Shown in pieces: positions 34,105 through 46,610 of a DNA stretch of 64,000 nt. A model generated the notes under the pieces. That model made no database searches and was not told where the DNA came from. It saw only the letters and a program-made list of their open reading frames with translations. The position numbers and the translations under genes were made by a program. Positions within the stretch are counted from its first letter, which is position 1, and each line of letters begins with the position of its first letter. The stretch covers positions 186,001 to 250,000 of the forward strand of contig NZ_LUVZ01000044.1 of the NCBI RefSeq assembly GCF_001593385.1, given 5' to 3'. This DNA comes from Chryseobacterium cucumeris (GTDB lineage: Bacteria; Bacteroidota; Bacteroidia; Flavobacteriales; Weeksellaceae).

Positions 34105-34422
34105 TTTTGGCGCGAAAAATTGTTTGTAAATTTATAAAATACTGAAAATCAACTCTTTCATTGTGGTAAACATGGAAGGGATTTCGTGTTTATAGATATT
34201 GCGGTAATATAGCCTCAAAAGTAATAAAAATATTTTGCATTACGCTGTGAAAAGATATACCAGTGTTGCAGTTAGAAAGAACTATGTACAAAGTTTAAAA
34301 GAGCTTAAGGTCCTTTGTGAGCGCCAAAAACACTTTTACCTTTTACTTTTATCTTGTTTGTTGTTCTTTTCTGATATTTTTTAATGAATCAAAATATTTT
34401 TTAACCCTTTCTTAAAAGTTTT
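34105..34422 (+). other. Long 5' leader of rpoB
   Basis: About 318 nt lie between the expected transcription start (~34104) and the rpoB ATG, with no ORF of note. CAAAG near 34292 and CTTTG near 34316 could close a hairpin. The length suggests a regulatory leader, as expected for rpoBC, but no known motif is recognised. Confidence 0.45.
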
Positions 34423-37400
34423 ATGAGTAAAACAAAATCAACAACTCAAGGAAATCCGAGAATTAATTTCTCATCAGCGAAAGGAAAAATCATCACTCCG
34501 GACTTTTTGGATATCCAAATTGAGTCTTTCAGAGAATTTTTCCAGCTTGATACACTTCCTGAAGCCAGAAAGACAGAAGCTCTTTACAAGACTTTCCAAG
34601 AGAATTTCCCAATTACGGATTCAAGAAACCAATTCGTATTAGAATTCTTAGACTATCTGGTAGATTCTCCACGTTATTCAATCGATGAGTGTGTGGAAAG
34701 AGGACTTACGTATTCAGTTCCTCTAAAAGCTAGACTTAAATTGTATTGTACTGACCCGGAACACGAAGATTTCCAAACAGTGGTTCAGGACGTATACTTA
34801 GGTCCGGTTCCTTATATGACGCCAAGTGGTTCTTTTATCATCAATGGTGCTGAAAGAGTTATTGTTACGCAGCTTCACCGTTCACCTGGTGTATTCTTCG
34901 GACAAACTTACCACGCAAACGGAACCAAACTTTACTATTCAAGAATTATCCCTTTCAAAGGATCTTGGATGGAATTTACAACAGATATCAACAGCGTAAT
35001 GTACGCGTATATCGACCGTAAGAAAAAATTACCATTAACAACTCTATTAAGAGCGATTGGTTATGAATCTGACAAGGACATCCTTCAGATCTTCGACCTT
35101 GCTGAAGAAGTGAAAGTTTCTAAAGCTGCCCTTAAAAAAGTAGAAGGGAGAACATTGGCTGCGAGAGTATTGAACACTTGGTTCGAAGATTTCGTAGACG
35201 AAGATACAGGTGAAGTAGTTTCTATCGAAAGAAACGAAATCATCTTGGATAGAGAAACTATTCTTGAAAAAGAACACTTGGATCTTATTCTTGATGCTGG
35301 TGTGAAATCAATCCTGATTCACAAAGAAAACAGCAACGAATTCTCTATCATCCAGAATACATTACAAAAAGACCCTACTAACTCTGAAAAAGAAGCAGTA
35401 GAGTATATTTATCGTCAGTTAAGAAATGCAGATCCACCAGATGAGGAAACTGCAAGAGGAATTATTGAAAAATTATTCTTCTCTGAGCAAAGATATTCAT
35501 TAGGTGAGGTAGGACGTTACAGATTGAACAAAAAGCTAGGTCTTAATATTCCAACGACAACTGAGGTTCTTACAAAAGAAGATATCATTGCTATCGTAAG
35601 ACACTTAATCGAGCTTGTAAACTCTAAGGCTGAGGTTGATGATATTGACCACTTATCAAACAGAAGAATTAAAACTGTTGGTGAGCAATTAGCTGGACAG
35701 TTCGGGGTAGGTCTTTCAAGAATTGCAAGAACAATCAAGGAAAGAATGAACGTTAGAGATAACGAAATCTTTACTCCACTTGACCTTGTAAATGCTAAGA
35801 CATTAACATCTGTAATTAACTCATTCTTTGGTACCAACCAGCTTTCTCAGTTCATGGACCAAACGAACCCTCTATCAGAAATTACTCACAAGAGAAGATT
35901 ATCTGCACTAGGGCCTGGTGGTTTATCAAGAGAAAGAGCAGGTTTCGAGGTTCGAGACGTTCACCATACTCACTATGGAAGAATTTGCCCGATTGAAACT
36001 CCGGAAGGACCAAACATCGGTTTGATTTCATCCCTTGGTATTTATGCTAAAATCAACAGACTAGGTTTCATCGAAACTCCATATAGAAAAGTAGAAGAAG
36101 GTAAGATTAATCTTAATGCTGATCCTATTTACCTTAATGCAGAAGACGAAGAAGACAAAGTAATTGCTCAGGCAAACGTTGAATTGAGCGATAACGGTGA
36201 TTTCTTAACAGATAGAATTATTGCAAGATTAGATGGTGACTACCCTGTAGTGGAGCCATCTCAGGTTAACCTTATTGATGTTGCACCAAACCAGATCTCT
36301 GGTATTTCTGCATCATTAATTCCGTTCCTTGAGCATGATGATGCGAACCGTGCATTGATGGGATCTAACATGATGCGTCAGGCCGTTCCTCTATTGAAGC
36401 CACAGGCTCCAATCGTGGGTACAGGGCTTGAGCAGCAAGTTGCAAGAGATTCAAGAATTTTAATTAACGCTGAAGGTACAGGTACTGTACAGTACGTAGA
36501 TGCTGACAGAATCGTTATTAAATATGAAAGAAGCGAAGACGAAGATTTAGTACAATTCGAGTCTGCTACTAAAACATACAACCTTACTAAGTTCAGAAAA
36601 ACTAACCAGAGTACAACCATTACCCTAAGACCAAACGTAAGAGTAGGTGATGTAGTGGAAAAAGGACAGGTACTTTGCGACGGTTATGCTACTGAAAAAG
36701 GAGAATTAGCTCTTGGTAGAAACTTAGTGGTAGCGTTCATGCCTTGGAAAGGATACAACTTCGAGGATGCAATCGTAATCAACGAAAAAGTTGTACGTGA
36801 AGACTGGTTTACTTCAATCCACGTAGATGAATATTCTCTTGAAGTTCGTGATACTAAATTAGGTATGGAAGAGCTTACGGCAGATATTCCAAACGTATCT
36901 GAAGAAGCTACGAAAGATCTTGACGAGAACGGTATGATCAGAATCGGTGCTGAAGTGAAGCCTGGAGATATCATGATTGGTAAAATTACTCCAAAAGGTG
37001 AATCTGACCCGACTCCTGAAGAAAAGCTTCTTAGAGCAATCTTCGGTGATAAAGCTGGTGATGTGAAGGATGCTTCATTGAAAGCTGACTCTTCATTAAG
37101 AGGAGTTGTTATCAACAAGAAATTGTTCTCCAGAAACATTAAAGACAAAAAGAAAAGAACTGAAGAAAAACTTAAACTTGAAGAAATTGAAAACACTTAC
37201 AAGGCTAAGTTTGACGAGTTGAGAAATACTTTAATTGAAAAATTAAACACACTGGTAAGCGGTAAAACTTCTCAAGGGGTACAAAATGACCTGGACGAAG
37301 AAATCATCGGTAAAGGTGTGAAATTCACTCACAAGTTATTAACTTCAGTTGAAGATTATGTAAACGTTAGCGGTTCAGACTGGACAGTTGACGCTGACAA

Positions 37401-38244
37401 GAATGAATTGATCAAACAATTGATTCACAATTACAAAATCAAATATAACGACATCCAGGGAGTTAAAAACCGTGAGAAATTCGCAATTTCAATCGGAGAT
37501 GAGCTTCCGGCAGGGATCATGAAGTTGGCTAAAGTTTACATCGCTAAGAAACGTAAACTGAATGTAGGTGATAAAATGGCAGGACGTCACGGTAACAAAG
37601 GTATCGTTTCAAGAATCGTTCGTGAAGAAGATATGCCATTCCTTGAAGACGGAACACCAGTAGATATCGTATTGAATCCACTAGGGGTACCTTCTCGTAT
37701 GAACATTGGTCAGATCTACGAAACCGTTCTTGGATGGGCTGGTAGAAAATTAGGATTGAAGTTCGCTACGCCAATCTTCGACGGAGCAAGTCTTGATCAG
37801 ATTACTGAATATACTGAGAAAGCAGGTCTTCCTAAATTCGGTCACACTCACCTTTATGATGGTGGTACCGGAGAAAGATTTACTCAGGCTGCAACAGTAG
37901 GTATCATTTACATGTTGAAACTAGGACACATGGTAGATGATAAGATGCACGCACGTTCTATTGGTCCTTACTCATTGATTACTCAGCAGCCGTTAGGAGG
38001 TAAAGCTCAGTTCGGAGGTCAGAGATTCGGAGAGATGGAGGTTTGGGCACTTGAAGCATTCGGTGCATCTAACATCCTTAGAGAGATCCTTACTGTGAAG
38101 TCGGATGACGTGATTGGTAGAGCAAAAACTTATGAAGCCATTGCAAAAGGTGAATCTATGCCTGAACCAGGTATTCCGGAATCATTCAATGTATTACTTC
38201 ACGAGTTACAAGGTCTTGGATTAGACGTAAGATTGGAGGAGTAA
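34423..38244 (+). CDS. rpoB: DNA-directed RNA polymerase subunit beta
   Basis: 1273 residues, full length. Recognisable regions include the rifampicin pocket ([41 protein letters not shown]), [25 protein letters not shown], and the C-terminal active-site segment ([44 protein letters not shown] area). The rifampicin-pocket residues look wild type (no obvious resistance substitution). rpoC follows 122 bp later. Codons are strongly biased. Confidence 0.98.
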   Translation: MSKTKSTTQGNPRINFSSAKGKIITPDFLDIQIESFREFFQLDTLPEARKTEALYKTFQENFPITDSRNQFVLEFLDYLVDSPRYSIDECVERGLTYSVPLKARLKLYCTDPEHEDFQTVVQDVYLGPVPYMTPSGSFIINGAERVIVTQLHRSPGVFFGQTYHANGTKLYYSRIIPFKGSWMEFTTDINSVMYAYIDRKKKLPLTTLLRAIGYESDKDILQIFDLAEEVKVSKAALKKVEGRTLAARVLNTWFEDFVDEDTGEVVSIERNEIILDRETILEKEHLDLILDAGVKSILIHKENSNEFSIIQNTLQKDPTNSEKEAVEYIYRQLRNADPPDEETARGIIEKLFFSEQRYSLGEVGRYRLNKKLGLNIPTTTEVLTKEDIIAIVRHLIELVNSKAEVDDIDHLSNRRIKTVGEQLAGQFGVGLSRIARTIKERMNVRDNEIFTPLDLVNAKTLTSVINSFFGTNQLSQFMDQTNPLSEITHKRRLSALGPGGLSRERAGFEVRDVHHTHYGRICPIETPEGPNIGLISSLGIYAKINRLGFIETPYRKVEEGKINLNADPIYLNAEDEEDKVIAQANVELSDNGDFLTDRIIARLDGDYPVVEPSQVNLIDVAPNQISGISASLIPFLEHDDANRALMGSNMMRQAVPLLKPQAPIVGTGLEQQVARDSRILINAEGTGTVQYVDADRIVIKYERSEDEDLVQFESATKTYNLTKFRKTNQSTTITLRPNVRVGDVVEKGQVLCDGYATEKGELALGRNLVVAFMPWKGYNFEDAIVINEKVVREDWFTSIHVDEYSLEVRDTKLGMEELTADIPNVSEEATKDLDENGMIRIGAEVKPGDIMIGKITPKGESDPTPEEKLLRAIFGDKAGDVKDASLKADSSLRGVVINKKLFSRNIKDKKKRTEEKLKLEEIENTYKAKFDELRNTLIEKLNTLVSGKTSQGVQNDLDEEIIGKGVKFTHKLLTSVEDYVNVSGSDWTVDADKNELIKQLIHNYKIKYNDIQGVKNREKFAISIGDELPAGIMKLAKVYIAKKRKLNVGDKMAGRHGNKGIVSRIVREEDMPFLEDGTPVDIVLNPLGVPSRMNIGQIYETVLGWAGRKLGLKFATPIFDGASLDQITEYTEKAGLPKFGHTHLYDGGTGERFTQAATVGIIYMLKLGHMVDDKMHARSIGPYSLITQQPLGGKAQFGGQRFGEMEVWALEAFGASNILREILTVKSDDVIGRAKTYEAIAKGESMPEPGIPESFNVLLHELQGLGLDVRLEE

Positions 38245-38328
38245 GATATCAGATGTCAGACACAACATGTCAGACTACGACACTCTAACAATTTTATAAT
38301 CCTTGAATTTGGAATGATGATTTCTTCT

Positions 38329-38356
38329 GAAATCTGAAATCTGAAATCTAAAATCT
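38329..38356 (+). repeat. Heptanucleotide tandem repeat before rpoC
   Basis: GAAATCT occurs three times in a row (38329-38349) followed by AAAATCT (38350-38356), ending 10 bp before the rpoC ATG. Just upstream ATGTCAGAC is repeated at 38253-38261 and 38267-38275. Confidence 0.8.
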
Positions 38357-38366
38357 AAAAAAAATT

Positions 38367-41300
38367 ATGTCAAATAAAAATAAATCAAGTAGATTTAATA
38401 AAATAACCATCGGTCTAGCTTCACCGGAGTCTATTTTACAAGATTCAAGAGGGGAGGTTTTAAAGCCGGAAACTATTAACTACAGAACTCACAAGCCTGA
38501 AAGAGACGGGCTATTTTGTGAGAAAATCTTTGGTCCTGTAAAGGATTACGAATGTGCTTGTGGTAAATACAAGAGAATTCGTTACAAAGGGATCGTTTGT
38601 GACCGTTGTGGAGTAGAAGTTACTGAGAAAAAAGTAAGAAGAGAGAGAATAGGGCACATTAACCTTGTAGTTCCAATTGCACACATCTGGTATTTCCGTT
38701 CATTACCAAACAAAATCGGATACCTTTTAGGAATTCCTTCTAAGAAATTAGATATGATCATCTACTACGAAAGATATGTAGTGATTCAGCAGGGTATTGC
38801 TAAAAAATTAGACGGTTCTGATTTTGAAAATATGGAATTCCTTACAGAAGAAGAGTACCTTGACATCATGGAAACTCTTCCTGTAGAAAACCAGTATCTT
38901 GATGATTCTGATCCAAACAAATTCATCGCCAGAATGGGTGCTGAAGCTGTAGAAGATCTATTAAAAAGAATTGATCTTGATGCATTGTCTTTCGACTTGA
39001 GACACAAAGCTCACAACGAAGGTTCAAAACAAAGAAGAACAGAAGCTCTTAAGAGATTAAACGTTGTAGAAGCATTAAGAGGTGCTAATACAAGAATGAT
39101 CAACAGACCAGAGTGGATGATCATGCGTGTACTTCCTGTTATCCCACCAGAACTAAGACCATTGGTTCCATTGGATGGAGGACGTTTCGCTACTTCTGAC
39201 TTGAATGACCTTTATAGAAGAGTTATCATCAGAAATAACCGTTTGAAGAGATTATTGGAGATCAAAGCTCCTGAAGTAATCTTGAGAAACGAGAAGCGTA
39301 TGCTTCAGGAATCAGTAGATTCATTATTCGATAACACAAGAAAATCTTCTGCAGTAAAATCTGAATCAAACAGACCATTGAAATCACTTTCTGATTCATT
39401 GAAAGGTAAGCAGGGTCGTTTCCGTCAGAACTTACTAGGAAAAAGGGTTGACTACTCTGCGCGTTCGGTAATTGTTGTAGGTCCAAACTTACAGCTTCAC
39501 GAATGTGGTATTCCTAAAGATATGGCAGCTGAACTTTACAAACCGTTCATCATTAGAAAACTAATTGAAAGAGGTATTGTAAAAACAGTAAAATCTGCAA
39601 AGAGAATTATCGACAGAAAAGAACCGGTAGTTTATGATATCCTTGAAAACGTGATGAAAGGTCACCCTGTTCTATTGAACAGAGCACCTACGCTTCACAG
39701 ACTGGGTATTCAGGCTTTCCAACCTAAGATGATCGAAGGTAAGGCAATCCAGCTACACCCGTTAGTAACTACGGCCTTCAATGCCGATTTCGATGGTGAC
39801 CAGATGGCGGTACACTTGCCACTAGGACCAGAAGCGATCCTTGAAGCTCAGTTATTGATGTTAGGTTCTCAAAACATCTTGAACCCTGCAAACGGTTCTC
39901 CAATTACAGTACCATCTCAGGACATGGTTCTTGGTCTTTATTTCATGACTAAAGAATTAAACTCTACGGAGACGATGAAAGTAAAAGGAGAAGGTCTTGC
40001 ATTCTATTCTCCTGAAGAAGCAGAAATTGCTTACGCTGAAGGTAGAGTATCTTTAAATGCTAAAGTAAGATGTAGACTACCTATCAAAGAAGATGGAAAA
40101 ATCGTTACAAGATTAATCGAAACTTCTGTAGGTAGAATCCTGTTCAACCAGATTGTACCTAAGCAGGTAGGATATATCAATGAACTTCTTACGAAGAAAT
40201 CATTGAGAAATGTTATCGGTAAGATCCTTGCTGATACAGATTTCCCTACAACTGTGAAGTTCCTTGATGCAATGAAAGACCTAGGGTATTCAAACGCATT
40301 CAAAGGTGGTCTTTCTTTCTCACTTGGGGATATTGTAGTTCCTGTTGAGAAAAAACAGATGATTGCACAATCAATTGAAACTGTAGACGAAATTAGAGCC
40401 AACTATAACATGGGTCTGATTACCGATACAGAACGTTATAACCAGGTAATCGACGTTTGGACAAATACCAACGCTGGGTTAACTGAAATGATCATGAGCA
40501 GAATGAAAACTGACCAAGGTGGTTTCAACTCTGTATATATGATGCTTGACTCTGGAGCGAGGGGTTCTAAAGAACAGATCCGTCAGTTATCAGGGATGAG
40601 AGGTTTGATGGCAAAACCGCAGAAAGCCGGTTCTACCGGAGCGGAGATCATCGAAAACCCGATCCTTGCCAACTTTAAGGAAGGTCTTTCGATTCTAGAG
40701 TACTTTATCTCTACCCACGGTGCTCGTAAGGGTCTTGCGGATACCGCTCTTAAGACAGCCGATGCCGGTTACTTAACGAGAAGATTGGTAGACGTTGCAC
40801 AGGACGTTATCGTTACAGAAGACGACTGTGGAACATTGAGAGGTACAGAAGTTACTGCACTTAAGAAAAATGACGAGATTGTTGAAAGAATCTCTGAAAG
40901 AATCTTAGGTAGAGTATCCCTTCATAATATTTACGATCCTGAAACTGACGAGCTTATCGCAAGTGCAGATCAGGTGATCATTGAATCTTTGGCGAAGAGA
41001 ATCGAAGAAGCAGGATTAGAAGCTGTGGAGGTTCGTTCACCATTAACTTGTGAAGCTAAGAAAGGTATCTGTGCGAAATGTTACGGTAGAAACTTAGCAA
41101 CAGGTAAAGTGATCCATATGGGTGAAGCGGTAGGTGTAATTGCAGCACAATCCATTGGGGAGCCAGGTACTCAGCTTACGTTGAGAACCTTCCACCAAGG
41201 GGGTACTGCAGGTAACGTATCAGAAAACCCATCTATCGTTGCAAGAAGAGATGGTATCGTAGAAATGGATGAAGTAAGAACCATTACTTCTGAAGATGAA

Positions 41301-42632
41301 AACGGTAATACAGCTGAGGTTGTAGTTTCCCGTTCAACAGAATTCAGATTAGTTGCTGATAATGAGTCAAGAACTCCATTAATGGTAGCTAACGTACCTT
41401 ACGGATCTATATTATCTGTAAAACCAGGTGATAAAGTGAAGAAAGGTGATACAATCTGTAGATGGGATCCGTATAACGCGGTTATCATTGCTGAAACTTC
41501 AGGTAAGGTAGAATACGAGGATATCATCCAGGGTATTTCATTCCAGCTTGAAATTGACGAACAAACAGGATTCGAAGAGAAAGTAATCTCTGAATCCAGA
41601 AATAAGAAAGCCGTACCTACCCTGAAAGTGGTAGACTCTAAAGGAGTTGAGCAAAAAGCTTACAACTTACCGGTAGGAGCCCACTTAATGGTAAACGATG
41701 GTGAAAAAATTAAGGCTGGTAAAGTCTTAATCAAGATCCCAAGAAAATCTGCAAAAGCAGGGGATATCACCGGAGGTCTTCCGAGAGTTACCGAATTATT
41801 CGAAGCAAGAAACCCTTCAAACCCAGCGGTTGTTACTGAAATCGACGGGGTAGTTTCTTACGGAAAAATCAAGAGAGGTAACCGTGAACTTATTGTTGAG
41901 GCTAAAACTGGAGAAAGAAAAATTTACTTGGTAAAACTTTCTAACCAGATTCTTGTTCAGGAGAATGACTTCGTAAGAGCTGGTTCCCCACTTTCTGACG
42001 GTTCTATCACACCGGAAGATATCTTAAGAATTAAAGGCCCAACAGCCGTTCAGGAATACTTAGTAAATGAGATTCAGGAAGTTTACCGTCTACAGGGGGT
42101 AAAAATCGACGACAAGCACTTCGAAATTATCGTAAGACAGATGATGACGAAAGTATCTATCGTAGATGGAGGTGATACTCAGTTCCTTGAAGGAGCTCTT
42201 GAGCACAAGTATGATTTCTTGGAAGAAAACAACAGAGTATTTGGTCTTAAAGTAGTAGTAGATGCTGGTGATTCTAAAGAATTCAAACCAGGTCAGATGA
42301 TTACTGCAAGAGAATTAAGAGATGAAAACTCTAAGTTGAAGCGTGAAGATTTAGCATTGGTAGAAGTAAGAGAAGCTCTTCCTGCTACTGCAACTCCTGT
42401 ACTGCAAGGTATTACAAGAGCTGCCCTTCAGACTAAGTCATTCATGTCTGCAGCATCATTCCAGGAAACAACTAAAGTTCTTAACGAAGCAGCAGTTGCT
42501 GGTAAGATAGACGATCTTAACGGTCTTAAAGAAAATGTAATTGTAGGACACAGAATCCCTGCAGGTACAGGTCTTAAAGAGTATCAGAACGTTATTGTAG
42601 GTTCTAAGAAAGAATTCGAAGACCTTAACTAA
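38367..42632 (+). CDS. rpoC: DNA-directed RNA polymerase subunit beta'
   Basis: 1421 residues. Zinc-binding CACGK ... CDRCG near residues 65-85, active-site [15 protein letters not shown], bridge-helix region ([25 protein letters not shown]), second zinc site ([13 protein letters not shown]), and a C-terminal segment typical of Bacteroidota. Intact, with no insert or break. It ends 87 bp before the DUF3467 gene. Confidence 0.98.
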   Translation: MSNKNKSSRFNKITIGLASPESILQDSRGEVLKPETINYRTHKPERDGLFCEKIFGPVKDYECACGKYKRIRYKGIVCDRCGVEVTEKKVRRERIGHINLVVPIAHIWYFRSLPNKIGYLLGIPSKKLDMIIYYERYVVIQQGIAKKLDGSDFENMEFLTEEEYLDIMETLPVENQYLDDSDPNKFIARMGAEAVEDLLKRIDLDALSFDLRHKAHNEGSKQRRTEALKRLNVVEALRGANTRMINRPEWMIMRVLPVIPPELRPLVPLDGGRFATSDLNDLYRRVIIRNNRLKRLLEIKAPEVILRNEKRMLQESVDSLFDNTRKSSAVKSESNRPLKSLSDSLKGKQGRFRQNLLGKRVDYSARSVIVVGPNLQLHECGIPKDMAAELYKPFIIRKLIERGIVKTVKSAKRIIDRKEPVVYDILENVMKGHPVLLNRAPTLHRLGIQAFQPKMIEGKAIQLHPLVTTAFNADFDGDQMAVHLPLGPEAILEAQLLMLGSQNILNPANGSPITVPSQDMVLGLYFMTKELNSTETMKVKGEGLAFYSPEEAEIAYAEGRVSLNAKVRCRLPIKEDGKIVTRLIETSVGRILFNQIVPKQVGYINELLTKKSLRNVIGKILADTDFPTTVKFLDAMKDLGYSNAFKGGLSFSLGDIVVPVEKKQMIAQSIETVDEIRANYNMGLITDTERYNQVIDVWTNTNAGLTEMIMSRMKTDQGGFNSVYMMLDSGARGSKEQIRQLSGMRGLMAKPQKAGSTGAEIIENPILANFKEGLSILEYFISTHGARKGLADTALKTADAGYLTRRLVDVAQDVIVTEDDCGTLRGTEVTALKKNDEIVERISERILGRVSLHNIYDPETDELIASADQVIIESLAKRIEEAGLEAVEVRSPLTCEAKKGICAKCYGRNLATGKVIHMGEAVGVIAAQSIGEPGTQLTLRTFHQGGTAGNVSENPSIVARRDGIVEMDEVRTITSEDENGNTAEVVVSRSTEFRLVADNESRTPLMVANVPYGSILSVKPGDKVKKGDTICRWDPYNAVIIAETSGKVEYEDIIQGISFQLEIDEQTGFEEKVISESRNKKAVPTLKVVDSKGVEQKAYNLPVGAHLMVNDGEKIKAGKVLIKIPRKSAKAGDITGGLPRVTELFEARNPSNPAVVTEIDGVVSYGKIKRGNRELIVEAKTGERKIYLVKLSNQILVQENDFVRAGSPLSDGSITPEDILRIKGPTAVQEYLVNEIQEVYRLQGVKIDDKHFEIIVRQMMTKVSIVDGGDTQFLEGALEHKYDFLEENNRVFGLKVVVDAGDSKEFKPGQMITARELRDENSKLKREDLALVEVREALPATATPVLQGITRAALQTKSFMSAASFQETTKVLNEAAVAGKIDDLNGLKENVIVGHRIPAGTGLKEYQNVIVGSKKEFEDLN

Positions 42633-42640
42633 AATTAATG

Positions 42641-42697
42641 ATTTGAAATTTGGGATTTGAAATTATTTTTATATTTTCACAATCTCAAATTTCGAAT
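42641..42697. repeat. Hairpin between rpoC and the DUF3467 gene
   Basis: ATTTGAAATTTGGGATT (42641-42657) pairs with AATCTCAAATTTCGAAT (42681-42697), a 17-bp stem with two G-U or mismatched positions and no T-run. It may be a read-through or processing signal. Confidence 0.5.
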
Positions 42698-42719
42698 TTT
42701 AAAAACATAATTTATAACA

Positions 42720-43025
42720 ATGGACAACAATCAAAATCCACAAGACGGAAACATCAACATCGAATTAAACGAAATGGTAGCTGCTGGTATCTATGCTAAC
42801 CTAGCTTTAGTAAACCACTCTCCATCTGAATTTGTAGTAGACTTTATTCAGTTGATGCCAGGTGTTCAGCAGGCTAAAGTAAGATCAAGAGTAATTCTTG
42901 CTCCACTTCACGCTAAAAGAGTATTAAGCGCTCTTCAACAGAACATCGCTAACTACGAGCAGCAGTTCGGAGAAATAAAAGAAGTTGAGCCTTTCGTATT
43001 AGGAGGAAACAACGTTCAAGCGTAA
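42720..43025 (+). CDS. DUF3467 domain-containing protein
   Basis: 101 residues: INIELNEMVAAGIYANLALVNHSPSEFVVDFIQLMPGVQQAKVRSRVILAPLHAKRVLSAL, the DUF3467 signature. Function unknown. It follows rpoC and shares its codon bias, suggesting expression with RNA polymerase. Its constant place after rpoC in flavobacteria hints at a transcription-linked role, which is inference only. Confidence 0.9.
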   Translation: MDNNQNPQDGNINIELNEMVAAGIYANLALVNHSPSEFVVDFIQLMPGVQQAKVRSRVILAPLHAKRVLSALQQNIANYEQQFGEIKEVEPFVLGGNNVQA

Positions 43026-43049
43026 GATTTCTTTTACATAAAATAAAGG

Positions 43050-43079
43050 ATACCCTGGTTTTTACCGGGGTATTTTTTG
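43050..43079 (+). terminator. Terminator after rpoBC/DUF3467
   Basis: ATACCCTGGT (43050-43059) pairs with ACCGGGGTAT (43064-43073), followed by T6. Confidence 0.85.
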
Positions 43080-43261
43080 TTACCTGCTTTTGCATATAAT
43101 TCACTAATCAGTTTCTTTTTTTCTTTTTTTATATTTTTCGCAATTTTATTTAAAAAACATATTAAAAAAACACAAATTATTCAATTTAATGTATAATGTT
43201 AATTTTTGCTATAAATTATTGATAATTAATTTAAATTGGTTAAATAATTAATTTTCTTTAT

Positions 43262-43269
43262 TAAATTTG
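43262..43269 (+). promoter_or_regulatory. -7 box before the beta-propeller T9SS gene
   Basis: TAAATTTG at 43262-43269, 16 bp before the ATG at 43286. A possible -33 TTGG at 43236 is 23 bp away, longer than ideal. Confidence 0.5.
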
Positions 43270-43285
43270 TAAAAAATTGAATGAA

Positions 43286-46123
43286 ATGAAAATCTACCCT
43301 ATTGCAGCGGTTCTACTCTGTATGAATGTGTATGCACAAAAGCAAAATACACTTAAGGACAATCAAAAACACCTGCAGGAACTTTATGCTAAATACGACA
43401 AAAACCTTAAAAAGGCTCATAAAATTGCAAAAGCAGCAGGAATACCTCCTAATTTATACAATGAAGAGGATTACAAAAGAACAATGGATCCTGTAACAGG
43501 GAGAACCAACTTTGAAGGACTGGCAAAGGTAAATGAGGACATCTTAACAGGTAAATATCAGCCTTCACAACCTATGTCTTTTATTTCTAATCACAATACC
43601 TCTACTACGGGCAAAATAGTAGACGAGCCCTGGATTGAAAGAGGACCATATAGTGTAGGAGGAAGAACAAGAGCAATTATGTATGACCCAAATGATCCTA
43701 CAGGGAAAAGAGTTTTTGCAGGAAGCGTTTCAGGAGGGCTTTGGGTAAATCAGGACCCTTCAGTGGCAGCCAATGAATGGCAACCATTAAGTACATTCTG
43801 GGCCAATACCTCTGTTTCAAGTATTACGTATGACCCCAATAATCCACAAATTTTTTATGTAGGAACAGGAGAAGCACCAACCGGTGATGCAGTAGGATCA
43901 GGAATATGGAAATCAACGAACGGAGGAACCACCTGGACGCAGATTTTCACCATTCCAGTAACTTATTCTTCTTCTGGAGTAAGAAATGGTAATTTCTATA
44001 TCAATGATATTAAAGTAAGGAATAATAACGGCGTTTCAGAAGTATATGCCGGAGTAAGTGGTGCTTATGTAGGAATTTCGTTTAATGACGGATGGCAGGG
44101 ATTAAGCCAGGCTGGATTGTACAAGTCTACAGATGGTGGAACAACATTTACAAAAAATAACAGCTTATTAGCTCTTAATACAACTACTGGCGTGACCAGC
44201 ACAACAGGATATTCTATTCAACAGATAGAAATTGGAGCAGACAATGCAGTATGGGTTTCTACCAGATCTTCCAGATTCTCCAATATAGATTCCGGAGGAC
44301 GAATTTTTAAATCCACAGACGGAAATACTTTTAATCAGGTATATAATGTAGGAAGCAGTGGCTCGAGAGTTAACTTTACTCTTTCAAGAACAGATGCCAA
44401 CAAAATATATGCATTTATGCAAGGTGCATCTTCTGCAGAACCTATCAGAATAGCAAAATCTGCAGATGGCGGAACAACTTGGCAGGCAACAAATGACGCT
44501 GCGCCTGTTTTGTCGCTGCCTACTGCAACCGATACTAGTATTCCTGCTAATGACTTTACAAGAGGACAATCTTTTTATGACCTGATCATTGCAACAGATC
44601 CTCTGGATGATAATACCTTGTATATAGGTGGTATTGATCTGCATAAATCTACCAATGGAGGAACAAGCTGGACACAGATCTCAAAGTGGTCCAATAATAA
44701 TAACATGGCAGCCCTACAGGTTTCACAGGTACATGCTGACCAGCATGAAATTGTATTCAATCCTTATAATAATTATGCAACAGGGCAAATGATGTTTGGT
44801 AATGATGGAGGAATCTATTATGCTGCCAATAAAGCTAATGTCGGAGCTGTTGGTGGGCTAGCCTCCAGAAATACCAGATACAATGTAACGCAGTTTTATT
44901 CTGCCATGCTGAACCCCACAAAAACACCGGCAGATGAAGAACTATTAGCAGGAGCACAGGATAATGGCTCATGGTGGCTGTATGGAGTACCACAGGCTAA
45001 TAATTTCCTTACTAGCCAATCGGCTACAGGTGGTGACGGGATGTATACAGAATATGATGATCAGGATAACTACGAAATTGCAAGTTATACAAACAATAAC
45101 CACTATTTATTGACAAATAACGTATATAACCTTATTACTACCAGTGCTAACAGAAGTTTAGGGCACTTTGTGAACGAAATAGCGCTGGACAGAATAAATG
45201 ATGTCTTCTATTCTTACCGTTCCGGTCTTACCTTTTTCAGAACAAGTGGACTTTCTGCATCAGCAACATCTTTTACCAATAATGTGGTGACAGTAGGAAC
45301 CGCACAAACAAATGAGCAGATTTCATGGATGAAAGTATCTCCTTATACAACCGCTTCTACAACACTTTTTGTAGGAACCAACCTGGGGAGAATATTTAAA
45401 GTAACAAATGCCAACACTACTGGATATGCAGCTACCTTGTTGACCTCACCCATAACAGGAACTGTTTCTGACATAGAATTTGGCGCCAACGAAAATGAAA
45501 TTATCGTAACCTTATCCAATTATAACCTTACCAGTGTTTTCTACTCTACAGACGGAGGAACTACATGGCAGAACAAAGAAGGGAACCTTCCTGATATGCC
45601 TGTAAGAACTGTATTAAGGAATCCCGACAATCCAAATGAAGTAATACTAGGAACAGAAATGGGAGTTTGGGGAACAACTAATTTCCTTGCAACAACTCCG
45701 GAATGGGCTTCAGTAACAGGAAATATAGGAAATGTAAGAATTACCAACTTAGATTACAGACCTGTTACCAAAACAGTTTTGGTTTCTACATATGGTAGAG
45801 GAGCATGGACAACCCAGAATACACTACCTGCTTTATCAACAGCTGAAACCAAATCAAGAAAAAACATGAACATTATATATCCGAATCCTTCAAAAGGAAT
45901 TTCTCATCTGAGATTTGATACTGCTAAATACAGCAGTGTGGATATAAGCATAGTGGATGGCTCAGGAAGATTAGTATACAGTAAGAAAAATGTAAAGTCT
46001 GATGAAGAATTCGGACAAAAACTTGTTCCTGGAAATTATATTTTGAAGGCGGAGTTTAAAGGTGAAATCGTATATAGTGGTAACTTCCTTGTGTTAGGAC
46101 GTACGGGAGGTGATGATGATTAG
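43286..46123 (+). CDS. Large secreted VPS10/sortilin-like beta-propeller protein with T9SS sorting domain
   Basis: About 945 residues. ATG at 43286 (MKIYPIAAVLLCMNVYAQ signal peptide) is preferred to the TTG at 43277. The body is built from BNR/Asp-box repeats (GIWKSTNGGTTWTQI, GLYKSTDGGTTFTKN, RIAKSADGGTTWQATN, DLHKSTNGGTSWTQI, SVFYSTDGGTTWQNKEG), the sortilin/VPS10 propeller found in glycosidases and surface proteins. The end IIYPNPSKGISHLRFD ... PGNYILKAEFKGEIVYSGNFLVLG is a Por-secretion sorting domain. It heads an operon with a lipoprotein, a small protein and a TonB receptor, so it may bind or degrade what the receptor imports. Confidence 0.87.
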   Translation: MKIYPIAAVLLCMNVYAQKQNTLKDNQKHLQELYAKYDKNLKKAHKIAKAAGIPPNLYNEEDYKRTMDPVTGRTNFEGLAKVNEDILTGKYQPSQPMSFISNHNTSTTGKIVDEPWIERGPYSVGGRTRAIMYDPNDPTGKRVFAGSVSGGLWVNQDPSVAANEWQPLSTFWANTSVSSITYDPNNPQIFYVGTGEAPTGDAVGSGIWKSTNGGTTWTQIFTIPVTYSSSGVRNGNFYINDIKVRNNNGVSEVYAGVSGAYVGISFNDGWQGLSQAGLYKSTDGGTTFTKNNSLLALNTTTGVTSTTGYSIQQIEIGADNAVWVSTRSSRFSNIDSGGRIFKSTDGNTFNQVYNVGSSGSRVNFTLSRTDANKIYAFMQGASSAEPIRIAKSADGGTTWQATNDAAPVLSLPTATDTSIPANDFTRGQSFYDLIIATDPLDDNTLYIGGIDLHKSTNGGTSWTQISKWSNNNNMAALQVSQVHADQHEIVFNPYNNYATGQMMFGNDGGIYYAANKANVGAVGGLASRNTRYNVTQFYSAMLNPTKTPADEELLAGAQDNGSWWLYGVPQANNFLTSQSATGGDGMYTEYDDQDNYEIASYTNNNHYLLTNNVYNLITTSANRSLGHFVNEIALDRINDVFYSYRSGLTFFRTSGLSASATSFTNNVVTVGTAQTNEQISWMKVSPYTTASTTLFVGTNLGRIFKVTNANTTGYAATLLTSPITGTVSDIEFGANENEIIVTLSNYNLTSVFYSTDGGTTWQNKEGNLPDMPVRTVLRNPDNPNEVILGTEMGVWGTTNFLATTPEWASVTGNIGNVRITNLDYRPVTKTVLVSTYGRGAWTTQNTLPALSTAETKSRKNMNIIYPNPSKGISHLRFDTAKYSSVDISIVDGSGRLVYSKKNVKSDEEFGQKLVPGNYILKAEFKGEIVYSGNFLVLGRTGGDDD

Positions 46124-46126
46124 AAA

Positions 46127-46597
46127 ATGAATAATCAATTGTATTTAATATTATTTTGGATGCTGGCTTCCTGCGGGATGCCGGTATCCTCTTTATATCA
46201 GGATAAGAAAGTATCTGTGATCTCTGCTGAAAAATCAGAATGGATAGGAGGAAGAGCAGGAGTAAGAGGAGCTGTATATATTGTTAAACTGAAGAAGAAC
46301 AATAACAGTGTCATCACTGTAAAAGCTTTTAGAGCGGAAGGAAATACCATTCCGTTTGTACAGAATAATTCAGGCAGTACGATCATAATAAGAGGAAATC
46401 TTCCTTACAAAAATGGTGTAGATACAAAGACTGCTGATCAAATGCAGGCTGGAGTACCTGTAGAAAATTCTGTTCCGCAAAAATTAAATCCAAAAGACAA
46501 TTGGATAGAGTATACTGTCCAGGGATCTCAGGTACCGTATAAAATTAATATTTCAAAATTTACCTTTGTGGTGTCTTCAGAAGAACCTGCCCCTTAA
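46127..46597 (+). CDS. Small lipoprotein, propeller operon
   Basis: 156 residues beginning MNNQLYLILFWMLASCGMPVSS, a signal peptide with lipobox (LASC). No family is recognised; beta-rich, with no Cys after the lipobox. Its ATG follows the propeller-gene stop by 3 bp, so the two are co-translated. A role at the outer membrane with the surface propeller and the TonB receptor is inferred. Confidence 0.75.
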   Translation: MNNQLYLILFWMLASCGMPVSSLYQDKKVSVISAEKSEWIGGRAGVRGAVYIVKLKKNNNSVITVKAFRAEGNTIPFVQNNSGSTIIIRGNLPYKNGVDTKTADQMQAGVPVENSVPQKLNPKDNWIEYTVQGSQVPYKINISKFTFVVSSEEPAP

Positions 46598-46610
46598 ATT
46601 TTTCCATTTT

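Noticed and set aside
36684-37196. Minus-strand 170-residue ORF inside rpoB
   Set aside because: Antisense to a conserved core gene, Ser/Phe-rich, no start context or homology seen.
40031-40402. Minus-strand 123-residue ORF inside rpoC
   Set aside because: Antisense shadow of conserved rpoC codons.
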